Shown here piece after piece: positions 23,006-34,500 of a stretch of 64,000 bases of DNA. The translations under genes were made by a program, and so were the position numbers. The stretch covers positions 3,172 through 67,171 of the forward strand of contig VXBA01002163.1 in NCBI GenBank assembly GCA_013399895.1, in the 5' to 3' direction. The notes beneath the pieces are model-generated. The model saw nothing but the letters and a program-made list of their open reading frames with translations, had not been told where the DNA came from and searched no databases. The stretch's first letter is position 1; every line of letters begins with the position of its first letter. This DNA comes from Serilophus lunatus. Its lineage: Eukaryota > Chordata > Aves > Passeriformes > Eurylaimidae.

Positions 23006-23006
23006 N
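23006..23006. other. Ambiguous base N
   Basis: The only N in the window. It sits exactly at the switch from the CCTTT array to the TCCCTC array, which suggests an assembly join or gap-fill rather than a biological base. Confidence 0.95.
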
Positions 23007-23040
23007 TCCCTCTCCCTCTCCCTCTCCCTCTCCCTCTCCT
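23007..23040. repeat. Hexanucleotide run (TCCCTC)n
   Basis: Five TCCCTC units follow the N, then CT-rich decay into unique sequence near 23045. Confidence 0.9.
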
Positions 23041-23637
23041 CTCTTCAAAAAGCACAAAGTGTTTTGTTTTTTTTAAACACCAACAAGCATTGTTTCAGCT
23101 TATGTACTTTTGGAATTAATTAGGAAACTCCAATACAGAAATATTTTTTCCTGATGTAGATTGAAATGCTTCCTTTGCTTGACAAGGTACTATAATTTCT
23201 TTCTGCAAAAATTGTGCTTTCCTTTCCTACACTTGTCAATATGAATTATTTTTTCCTTTTTTGAAATTTTCTCCTGACTCACAAGTAATGTTTTTTTTTT
23301 TTTCTCTGCTCTGTGTGGCATGTCTGCCTACAGTGTTTCTCTCAGCTATATTAATTCATGGATAAATGCCATTCCCATATATTTTAAGTAACATTTTCTC
23401 CTTTTTTTCTTTTTTTTTTTCCTTCCAGTGAAAATAATCACTGCTTCGTCACAGGATGTAAATTTTTTTTTAACTATAGTGTGAATCTGAAGCTGGTTTT
23501 TATTCCTTGTGTCAGTGAAACTCAGTTTAGCAATCACCCATATGTTGGTTCCTCACTGCAATATCTGATTATTGCCCTCAGGCTGGGTAGGAAAGGAACA
23601 TCAGTTCTGATGTTGTAAATACAGGTGTCGATAAGCC
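23041..23637. other. AT-rich stretch, no feature recognised
   Basis: T-rich with several poly(T) runs (for example near 23288-23301 and 23401-23420). No gene or transposon is seen. Confidence 0.45.
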
Positions 23638-23776
23638 TTGAGATTAGCTCAGTTGGTTAGAGCATGGTGTTAGTAGCCTCAAGGCAGTGAGTTTGATCTC
23701 TTTTTGATCCATTGAATTATATGTTGGACTTGATGATCCTTGTGGGTCCCTTCCAACTCAAAATATTCTATGAAAT
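23638..23776 (+). mobile_element. tRNA-Ile-like SINE with CR1 tail (TguSINE1-like)
   Basis: The head resembles tRNA-Ile: TTAGCTCAGTTGGTTAGAGC (about 23644-23663) is a near-perfect A box and D-arm. The anticodon-arm segment is altered, with AGT where AAT is usual. The B box is decayed (AGTTTGATCTC in place of GGTTCGATCC). A linker leads to a tail with TTGGACTTGATGATCCTTGT and GGGTCCCTTCCAACTCA, then ATTCTATGA. This tail matches the 3' end of CR1 LINEs, the presumed source of its reverse transcriptase. Such tRNA-Ile/CR1 SINEs are known from the zebra finch and relatives. No target duplication is seen. Confidence 0.85.
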
Positions 23777-24530
23777 TTTTGTTAAGTTGTCCATATTTTA
23801 GGTTATTGTTTTTAAGCGGGGCCTGACTAGGAGATCTGAATTTTGATGTAATAATTAACATAGCTAATTTAAGCTATGACTGGCTTAGACTGCACAATAG
23901 TGGATACATGAAGTATTTGAAGAGGAAAATGCAACCATCTTTATTGTTTATGGTCTAGTTATTTCAAGACAGGTATGTAGAATGTGGAGAATTTGTTGTT
24001 CTGCAAAAGGTTAATGGTGAGCTGCCTTATCCTCCCTTCCATCCATAAATCTGTGCAATAATAAGAAGCAATCTGTAGACACTCTACTATTTAGCATTCT
24101 TTCCCTTGCTACTGGGTAGCTCCTGCCATCCTTAATCTTCTATACACAACAAATCTTAGTAGCATTAGCTACACTTGCCAGTGTTTGTATACAAAACTTA
24201 GCTGAAGTCAAGCTTTTCTCTAAAAAATCTCACTCTCCGTAATTGCCATTCTAAATGCCTAAATTTAAAGTAAAATGAGAGAGTGTGTTTGTCACTAAGA
24301 CCTTTGTAAACAAAATTACTCTTGGCATCCCACTAGGTCCTTTTTTATCCTATATACCTGGATAAAAAAAGACATCTGGATAGCATATTTAAAGCAGAAG
24401 CTTTCAAAGCCCTGGTAAAGTCTTTTCTTACATTAACATCATATGTCCCATCTCCTCCCTTGTCTTGTCCAATCTGGCCCCTGGTATGAAAATCTCAACA
24501 CTTAGGTAGCTGACATTCAGAGATCAAGTA
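23777..24530. other. AT-rich stretch, no feature recognised
   Basis: Nothing supported is seen between the SINE and the next CR1. Confidence 0.45.
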
Positions 24531-24795
24531 CAGAATCACAGAATTAACTTGGTTGTTAAAGACTTTCAAGGCCATCAAGTCCAACCTATTACCAACACCA
24601 TCTCATCAACTAAACCATGGCACTAAGTGCCTCTTCCAGTCTCTTTTTAAACACTTCCAGGGATGGTGACTCCACCAGCCATTCCAATGCCCAATCACAC
24701 TTTCTATGACACAGCTTGAGAGTCTGTCCTTTCCTTCTGTCACTGGCTGCCTGAGAGAAGAGACTGACCCTCACCTGTCCTTCAGTTACTGGAAT
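24531..24795 (-). mobile_element. CR1 LINE 3' end, antisense
   Basis: It starts AGAATCACAGAATTAACTTG, the inverse CR1 terminus, followed by CAAGTCCAACCTATTACCAA, CCATGGCACTAAGTGCCTC and ACACTTCCAGGGATGGTGAC. It ends in GAGAAGAGACTGACCCTCAC near the 3' end of ORF2. It is the same subfamily as the copy at 52463-52985. Confidence 0.92.
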
Positions 24796-27700
24796 CAGCT
24801 GTACAGTATCTAGTTCTTATTTTCCTTGATAGCAACTGCAGATTTGGCCTGCAGTGAACTTTTAAACATAGAAATTACAAGTATCAGTTTCAGAATGTGA
24901 CACATTTTTCACTCGGGCAGGTGAAATGTAGCTAAAACTACATAAGCAATTCTGCTTAAGCCTGGGAAGCTATAAAAATTGTCTTCAGTTAAAAATCACA
25001 GCCACAACAGCAAAGGATGTTAACAAAATGCCTTGTATTTGAAAAAAATAAACTGTGGAGTTCTGAAATTCAGCAACAGTAGTCTCTTCTACATGTCCTT
25101 GGCCCTCACTCCTTTTTTCCAGTTTGTCTCTAGATTTATGGTGAGCAGGGACCTCATTAAAGCACACAGTGCATAGTAGAAGACTTCAGTTTGGTGGGCA
25201 TAATCTTGTTTTGTAAAAAATGCATCACAAATCAGTACTGAAACCACTAAAAGATTTTTTTTTTTATCCACTGTTATATCCTATGGAGAATTTAAAAAAT
25301 GCAAGACGTTCATGAACTCAGCATTTCAAAGGTAGTCAGTCCATTTTTTTTGTTTACTTGTTCTGAAAAGAGGCCAAATCACACATCTGAGAAGAAAACC
25401 TGTTAACTCATGCCTACCACAGAAAAACAGCTCATTAAATGCTAAAAGCAGAAATCATTGAACTAAATAATATAGTGTCAGCATTACAAGGACATACGCA
25501 TTTTTATTTCTTGTAACCAGTTATATGTACTGTAGAACTGTAAAAGACTAACGCATATTACAAAAACTACAAGCAGTGACAATTAACCATACACTGAGTA
25601 GCTGCCATACATGTCATGAGTTGTACACTCATAGATTATTGATCTCCAGTGATGCCAATGCCAACCAGTGTGTTTGATTTCCGCCTGTATCCATGTTCCC
25701 TTCCTTACAAAAAGGGTATTTGTACCTATGAAAGTGTAAATATCCAGTGACTTGTTTGCATATTATTGTGATCACAAAGTCAATTTTAGTAGCCATCCAA
25801 TCATTATTTATTAGCATGTTAGTTAATTACGCTACCATGCAGGTAGAATGAACATTACATTAGGTAGAATACTAAAGATTAATTGCATGAATATTGGCCA
25901 GGTTCTGAGAAATTTTCATTCAGATCTTAAGAAAAGGATGTCTGTTTCTATTAGATCAAATGAAATAGTAGTGGGATGCAAAAGAGTCTTCCTGACACTG
26001 AGCTTTGGTCCCTCAGGTATACATCTCACTCTCTGAATATTCACATACAAAACAGTTGCTATTAGGTAACACAAACAAAATAAAATATCCAAATAACAAA
26101 CCTACTTAATTTTGAGCTGATACAGTAATGCAACTCAACAGTTTAATAAATTAATTGCTTTGAGAGCTGACTTACATACAAATAGCTACACAAACAATCG
26201 TCATCCAAAGAAGAAAAAGATTTAAGAAAACAGGAGGAGGAAGAGATGACAATGACATAGTATATTATAAATTCCTGATGATACTAGAAGGTGAAGCAAT
26301 AAAATCAGTCTGTAACAGAATTCATCCAATATTGCTTATCAGTACTTCTCAGTAATATCACAGAGTAAAAAAAAACCTTGTTTTTGAGAAAGAACAGAGG
26401 TCCATAAAGCTTTCAAACAGCTCTTACTGCATTTTCAGTATCTCAAGAAAGAGATTTAAGAACAACTCATTGACCAACAGACATAGTTTTAAGAACAGTT
26501 CAACAATCCAGGGCTTCCTGCCATTCTGGAGAATAAATACACACAGACTTACTGTCTAAGATAGAGTGAACTTTGAAGACCCATAGTATTTGTACAATTA
26601 ATATTTTATAGGTGATAAATTTTAATAACTCCCAGAGAAATGACGGCACTGAAAACTTAGGAGAGGGTGGGCTCAGTTGTGTCCATAGTAATAGACAAAT
26701 GGGGTAAAACTGCCATTCTACATTTAATCACATGTGACTTCCTCAACCTTTAGATTCAGTTTGAATGCACCTCAAGATGCTGTTTAACCTGCTTTATTTT
26801 TCAGGAAGAGTAGCCTGAATTTGAAGAGGCTAGTAATTGTGAATTAGAGAGGCACATTTGCCTAAACAGTTCTTTCCTAACAGGGAGATGCACATGAGGA
26901 GTGGACTCTGGTTTCATTCGTAGCTCTAGGAGCACTCGCAAACTCTTTTGGCTATTTTTTTGCTAAGTGTCCAGGAATTTGGAGTATCATGTCTACAAGA
27001 CCCAGAGGAGGCACTGGAGCCATTGTGGTCATCCCATGTCAACTAAACAAGTAGATATACAAAGATGTAGAACAGGCAGCACCTAAAATGTGTCATTCCA
27101 GCATTGATTCTGAATACAGAGTAATACTTGTAATTTCTAGAGCACATGGCAGAGCTTGATAACTGACAGGCAAAGTGTGAGAGACTGAAAAAGAAGCTGT
27201 TACTGGCTCAAAATAACTGTGTGAGGAGGGAGCAGGCCAACCTCTGCCAAAGTGGAATGCTGCTCTGTCCCACCAATACTCTGCCTCCTTGAGAGCCTCT
27301 AGTACAGCTGTTAAACTGGCAACCACTGCTCCACATCACACCCTCTAGAGCCCCTAACCGAGGCACAAAATGGCTTTGTGAAATGCACTGAATGTTTGGT
27401 TTAAACCTTTGCCAAGTTCCCCTATTTCCAAAGTTTGCCAATAGTGTATTATTTTGATTTCCTGGAAATGTTGTAGCATTTTTCCCGTGCGCAGCCTTAA
27501 GGTGCAAAAGAATCAAAGGCCCCTTTAAGAAATATCAAGTGGATTTTAGGGCCATATCTTTTTGATCTAAAATCCTTTCAATGGGCTTGTGAGGTGAACC
27601 TGGGGTCTTACACAACGTGTAATCCGGTCCACTCCAAAGGCCTAGCACAGTAATTCAATATAGAGTCCAGGAGATCTGCTGTTCCATCTTCCCTCTAATA

Positions 27701-28282
27701 CCATGATCAAATCCTTACTTGCCTATTTTTACTACATCTCACTACACTGCTTCAGCTTCAGCTATCTGGAGAGGCCCCATGCTATAATGGTATTGAGGCT
27801 TGCAATCTCAGTGGGAAGTAGGAAGCACCCCTTTCTTATTTTCAGTCTTGTGTGGATGCAGTCATAAAAAAGTAAAATTCAAGTACCTGTCATCAGCAGT
27901 ACTATAAAATAAATCTGTTGACAATAAACAGCATGCAGCCACAGCTCCACATTCAGAATGTTCACATACCACAGGCTTTATATGCAGACGTAGCCTTTCT
28001 TCCATAGAAAAGCAGGTCAGGTAGCTAACAGCAACAGACGAAGATCCTAAAAATATTTAACAGTGAAGTCAACAACTTAAAATTCCATTTTGGAATATGG
28101 ACCAAGCCTGAATCAGTGATTTTCCTCAGGGACTGGTCATAATAAAGAAACAATTCAAAATCATTTTTACTTAAACAAGAAATTACACTTCTACTTCATA
28201 AACAAACCTGTTACTTTGAATTAATTTCATAATAGCTGTCTGTTACTAACATTTTAGTTAGAGAGAAGCAAAGCAGAGAAAG
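24796..28282. other. AT-rich stretch, no feature recognised
   Basis: The 27.0-27.65 kb part is slightly less AT-rich and holds a 102-codon minus ORF (27208-27516) overlapping a second one, neither recognised. No repeat is identified. Confidence 0.4.
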
Positions 28283-28674
28283 TGATGCCTTAAGGGGTAT
28301 GACTTATACTTCTGGGGATTCACTTTAGCTGGGTAGCTTAAAAACTACCCACAAAGGCCTGTGTTCAGATGTTGGTATTCTTCTGTATAGATAAAGATAA
28401 AAGGGTAGCAAGACAAAACATAAGCTTAGGCCTCCCAAGGGGCAAGTCCTGGGAGGGGACAGGTAATAAGACACACTCTTGTTGGACACTTAAGGGGTGT
28501 AAGAGTTAGACGGACTTTAGTTGGATGGTATGATGGGTGGTAGCTAAGAAGATTATAGAGAGATTGTTATTCTTTTCCTCTTGGGATCACAGGATCTTCA
28601 CCAGTAAAGCTGTTCTCTCTTCACTCCTACCAAACTGCATATTTGTCTCAATTTTCTTATCTTGCTTTCAGGCA
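28283..28674 (+). mobile_element. Solo LTR (family 1, copy C)
   Basis: It starts TGATGCCTTAAGGGGTATG and ends TTTCAGGCA, and aligns along its length with copies A and B but is visibly more diverged. CAGTAAAGCTG at about 28603 matches the AGTAAA motif of the other copies. No clear target duplication abuts the ends: AAAG precedes the start but recurs only six bases after the expected end. No viral coding sequence flanks it. Confidence 0.75.
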
Positions 28675-31004
28675 GCAAACAAAGGAGGATTATATGGCTT
28701 ATACATAGTCATTGAACTACAGTCCAGTTCCACCTCAGTTCTAGATAAAGAAAGAAAAACTGCTTTATGACTGGTACTTACACTGCTTCCTACCTATGAT
28801 CAGGTTAACTATAGCAACTTAATCCTTCAATACAAGATGATTTAACCCTGAGAAAAATCCTCTGTAATTCTCTTACCTCTATAAAAGGCTCCAATGTGCT
28901 TACCCTAAAAGAGCTTCCACCTCTTAACCATCCATATGCTTGCACTCACATTAGTGGCTCCACCTTTTTCTTTGCCTTCTCCCATACTGTTACGGATTCA
29001 GACTCAACTAAAGTCTTTTACTGCAATTGAAACCTTCTCAGGACCATCCACTTGGTGCATACCCTGTTGCTGTACTAAGCAGAGGGCTAAAACAGACTTG
29101 TAATTCATGATGTAATTAAAGCTATTCTCTGCACCTTTTATCTCCATTGAGGCAGTGATGTAGATAGATCTGGAAAGTGAGAGCCAAAAGACAGAAGCCT
29201 GGCACTTGAATGGTTATGTCATTTTAAGTGTTATCATAGGTGTGTTTTCTTCCTTCAGGATAACTGTGAAACTTTGTGTTGCAGCCCTTTCACAAATGGA
29301 AAGCTTTAAGTATGCAAAGCATAACTCCCAGGCTACAATGTAACTTTCCACAAAGTCTAAAGCAAAACACTAAAGAAATGAAAACAAAATGCAGCACTCA
29401 GGTTCCAATAGAACATTCTCAAAGATGGCAGGATGCTATGATTTGTTTTCAATACAACAATTCCACATATTTACTGCAAACAATTCTTTCTACAGAGCAG
29501 AAAATATCTTTGAAGTACTACTGCAATAGTAACAGAAATACTCCCTTCTCCAAAACTATCTGTTTTTCCAACTTGTAGAGGGAACAGGAAACATTCTGAA
29601 CAAATGAAGGTTAAAAATTAAAAACAATTACAGAAATAATGTGTGAGGACTGTAAAAATTTGATGTTTTAAATAAATAAAATAATAATTATATTCCACCT
29701 AGTTCTTCCATTGCACTTCAGAGATACACTTTGTTCTGTTGTGGTCATATAAATTAAGTTCAACTCCTTTGTTTTGGATTAGTCTTCACCAATGGAAAAT
29801 GCAGATTATAATCTGATTCACTTGTGAAGCAAATTACTGTATTTTCCAAGTGTTCTTGATTGAATAATTAGACCACATTGAACCATCTCATGGTCATACA
29901 ATGTTATCATTCACGCTACACAATGTGCGTAACACAAGCAAAAGACAAGGGTTCAAGCTCTCTGGAGATAGGGAAAACCAGAAATAATTTTCCCCTCTGT
30001 TGTGTGTATGCTATGATACAATTGTGAATTAGGAGATTCAATTATACAATCTCCAGAGAACTCTACCTCACATAATACATAGGGTAGTTGGTAATTGAAC
30101 AACAATAAGAGAATAGCTTGTTTTCCACTTGTTGTTCAGTGTTTGGCCTGGAGTATTATTTACTGTACACACTACACACTACAATTCTCTAAAAAGAGAA
30201 TTCTTAATTTTTTCACTGGCCTTTTTTTAAAAAATACTCATTGATATTCAAATGTTTAAACTATAAATATACTCATTTACCAGATAGGCATATGCCAATT
30301 TTAAAAAGCAGCAGCTGAGGAATAAGGAGTAAATATAAGACAATATAATAAAAGGAGATGTTTGCTGTTTCTTAACCACCAAAAGATAAAAAAAAATAAA
30401 AATTAACTGTCAGGTAAGAGTGTAACTGTCAGTTACAGCAAAAGAGGTCCATTTTTCTTTCAAGTGTCTCACAGACCTCAGACAAGGAGGACAGCAACAA
30501 CAACTGGTGATCAAAAATTTCAGGCAACTAGTCATCAAGCATTTGGGCCTTAATCCCTTGCCTGCACACATACAAATGAATATCTGCACTCAGCTGTGTA
30601 CAAATGTGAGAGACCTCCAACAATTCCATCTGATGCAGAAACAATGAGACTTTGAAATCCCCATGGTTAACCTCCCCACACCCTGAAAAGCAGAGGAAAA
30701 GGTTCCTTGGTCTTCCTTGGATTCAGGCCATATCACCTTTGAGAGGATCCCTCCTTTCAGGGCTGCAATTTGAAGCAATTTAGAAAGGATCTCAGCTCCA
30801 GTTACAGCCCTGGCCAGCTCCAGGCAAAAATCCTGCTTACTCCAAGCCTGCCACAGGTCTGGTATAAAGAGAAATTAAAGACTGTAGCTCCAAAGCAATG
30901 GAGGGCCTCTACAGCACATTTGTGAAGTGTATTTCCCCTGAGGTACATCTCATGACAATGAGATGTCTGAGAATCAGGCAACTTGTATCCAACAATCAGT
31001 TTCA
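28675..31004. other. AT-rich stretch, no feature recognised
   Basis: A 100-codon + ORF (29276-29578) and a 62-codon - ORF (30590-30778) are unrecognised. Short AAATAA runs lie near 29672-29690. No transposon is seen. Confidence 0.45.
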
Positions 31005-31530
31005 CAGAACATTTCAAGTTGGAAGGGACCCAAGGATGATCCATAGGGATCATTGAATCCAATTCTCTGATTTGGGCAAGACTACATAAAACTAAACCAC
31101 ATGGCTAAGAGTTTTGTTCAGAGGCTCCATGAAGTCTGGCAGGTTTGGTGCCCTGACCACTTACTTACCTGCTCCAGTGACTGACTATCCTCTCAGTGAA
31201 GAAACTTTCCTTAATTTACAGTCTGAACTTTCCTTGATAGAGGTTCATTCCTTTTCCTTGTGTCCTGTTGCTGGTCCCCAGAGAGGAGACCAGTGCCTGC
31301 CTCTACCCCGCACCCTGAAGATGTAGACTGCAACGAGGTCACCTCTCAGCCTTCTCTTCTCCAAGCTAAACAAAACAAGTGACCTCAACTGCTCCTCGTA
31401 AATATGGCTCTCGAGGCCTTTCACCGTCTTACACACTCTAGGAGTTTGATGTCCTCCTTATGAGGCAACCAAAACTGCACACAGTTCTTAAAGTAGAGCT
31501 GTACCAGTGTAGTGTAGTTTTCTCCAAAAG
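31005..31530 (-). mobile_element. CR1 LINE, antisense
   Basis: The inverse terminus TTTCACAGAACATTTCAAGT and TTGGAAGGGACCCAAGGATG lie at the left. Moving right, the minus strand at 31245-31436 encodes the C-terminal ORF2 block (YEEQLRSLVLFSLEKRRLRG). Similarity fades near 31520 among generic CR1 3'-ORF sequence (AACCAAAACTGCACACAGT). It is 5'-truncated. Confidence 0.9.
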
Positions 31531-34500
31531 ATGATGCTAAGGGCTAAAAGGCATTTCCCCATCCTTGCTCCTATTATTATGTTAATACGTACAATTTTGG
31601 ACAACTGAGTGTGCAGTACAGTTCTCACAAAAAACCCCCCCCAGGACATGGTGTATTGTAGCATGGGGGCACGAGTGCCTTGATCAGCTCTGACTTAGAA
31701 GGAAATGTCAGTGGAGAGGACTGAAACAGTACATGACTGGATTTGGTTCCAGATTTACTTTGGGACTCCTCATAAGCTGCCATAAACAATGTGTTATATA
31801 TGTTTGCTAAACATGACAGGCATTATGGATACTCAGAGGCAAACCAGAGCAAATGTGAAGACCTTGGTTACACAGTAGCACATAGTTTAGTTTTGGTCAC
31901 GACTTCAGTTTCGACAACATGGAACACTGTCCTCAAACCTTCATTCTGGAAGTAACAGAAATACTTCAGAAACATTTTTGAGGAACACTTATTAATAGGC
32001 AAATAATCAGTTCAGGCAAAACAATCAGCCCGAATGACTCTAATTGTACAAAGCTATCATCAGTTGAAATTGGGGTCATATGGTATCAGGATGTAACACT
32101 GATTTTATACACGTACAATAATGTAAAGAGTGTGTGTGTGTGTGCAAGCCAAAGAGAGATGTCACACCTACTGAGAATATGAGTATTTCAAAACATTAAA
32201 CTAAAATATCACTTTAAGTTAATATTGATACATTGATAGAGGCCTATAAGAGAGACAATTCAGCTTGAATGACATACATATAATTTGCTTGAGAATTCAA
32301 TGTTGGACTTGTCAGCAGACCTTAAAGGGAAAATTATTACTGTAATTCCTACTCTGTAATTTAAATGGGGACCACGTCATCCATGCATTATGAAATAGAT
32401 TTTTATATGCTCTTTTACAAAAAAACCCCACTTTTTACCAAAAAACCTTACACAGACAAGTTTACAAAGTGAGCAGTAAATGGCACACAGATGAAGGCAG
32501 CTAGGTGTCCAACAGCCCCTGAGCACACACCCTCCACCTTGCCCTGGCAGGTGATGCATAAGGAAAGCCGCTTTTAACTGCTCACTTGGCAGAGCCAAGC
32601 ATAGCAGATGCTGAGAGTTGCAGTCTTAGCCAAAGATGAGTCCCCAAGGCTTCATGGCATCCGCCTTCAGCCTCCAGGCTACCAACGTGCTCTGCTGGGT
32701 GCAGCCAGTGATGCACCCACTGCACAACCAAGCATATGGCAGCTGCCAACTGCACACTCATGGGATGTGCAACACTCACCAGCATAGCACGAGGAGCAGT
32801 GGCATTAAGTCTGGTGGCTCACAGGGCACATATCCCAACTCGGTACTTTGTTCAGCCATGCTGTCCTCTGCTGATGTAGTTTCCACTGCTCGCTATGATG
32901 CTAGGTTTTATAAATCACTTCAAGAGTGCTTGAGGACAAAAAAGCTGCTTGCATTCTGTCTCTTCCATCTCCTTCTCCAGTAACCCTCAACACATTTTTT
33001 TCAGAGATTCATTAGCAAAGCACCCTTAAACATTAATCTAGGAAGAAAATCCTGTAGCAGTTCCTTAAACTACTGCTCCGTTAACACTGGGAATAACTAG
33101 TCTGCAGGCTAGAGACTGAAAAACGCTTAGTACTTTCTACTTTGCAAAGCATTGTAACTCATTAGCAAGCCCTTGCTAATTGAATTTGATTTAGCATCAA
33201 CACTGTTACAATCACACAGAAACATGCAAATAAATTTACAGTCCTGCTTGCTGTGATCGTTAAGTCCAGTTGTCTAACAACAGGAGCTCTGCCTTAGTGG
33301 TGAAGGTTGTCAGATCAGACTCACAAGGGCTCTGCATTTCAGCTGCTATGTGAAATACATAAAAGTGCCAAAGCTGCCATCTAAAATATAAGATTAATAG
33401 AAAAATGTGTTAACTAAAACAACATGCATAAATGCTGCTGCTGGCTGTTTTTTTTTTGTTTCTGATCTCAGCTACTGTCTTCAAAACACAAACCCCATAG
33501 CAATAGAGATTTTAAATAATGAATGTGCTAGGAAAATTACTGTTGGTATTGTGTTTTTTTTTCATATGAATCTTCTTTCAAATAAACAGAATAAAAATAT
33601 GGAAAGAAAAGGTGGATTCAAAGTACGTCACTGATAATTATGGATTTTTATATACTGAGCTTGCTAGTAGAGTTAGACTTGACTTTTTTTTTTGGCTCTT
33701 TGACCAAATCAAATAGAAAATAAGCAGAAAGAAAACTTGTTTCAAATACTCTATGTGGGGATGTTTGGTAAAAATACTACCGGTGGTAATAAAATGAAAC
33801 AAAAGAAAATGAAACTCCAAGAGCAAATATTGTTTAGATTTTGAGCATTAATGAAATCAGAAGGAAAAAATTCTGTCTGAAGGTTCTACTTAGAATTGTA
33901 AAGAATTATTGATGGGACTGACTGTCCAAGCTGATTTTCTATCACCTCCCTAAGAAGAAACACTCTTCCTTCTTAAGACAAGTAAGTATTTGATCACTTA
34001 TATAAAGTAGCATTTTTCACTCTGCTGATGGAGAAGTTCATGAAGCTCTAGGGTTCATGATACTCTATAATATAATCTTTTTATTTTACTGTTTTACACA
34101 GAGGTACAAGCCTACCCCTTCTCCAAATTGGAGGAGTTTCTCTACCTCAGCAGCAGTGTCACTGAATCTCTATCTCAAAGATCACGGGAAACTGAGATAA
34201 ATACTGAAAAGCTGAGAAGTTATAGTCCTGTAGTGGGGGTGTAGCCTTATTGGCATCAAATATTTTGCATCAAATATATTTTAAATCTCCTCTGGAACTT
34301 TACCTGAAAACTAAAAAAAGAAGAAGAAAAAAAAAGGCCCCAACAAACAACATAAACAATGACTCCAAAATCCACACTGAAAATACTGAGATCTGATGAT
34401 AAATTGATCCTTCTCTTGTCATTTCCCACAGCTAAGTTCCTGAATTGTAGTTCAGCCATTATATCCTGGAGTGTCCACTATGAAATTTGTATTATATAAT

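Noticed and set aside
22272..23123. ORFs of 230-273 codons of repeated KERKG or FPFLS residues
   Set aside because: They are translations of the CCTTT/AAAGG array; a perfect 5-base repeat without stops is open in all phases.
23638..23705. tRNA-Ile gene
   Set aside because: The A box is good but the B box is decayed, the anticodon arm is altered and a CR1-type tail follows, so it is a SINE head.
28283..28684. AAAG target duplication around LTR copy C
   Set aside because: The right-hand AAAG lies six bases after the expected GGCA end, so the match is probably chance.
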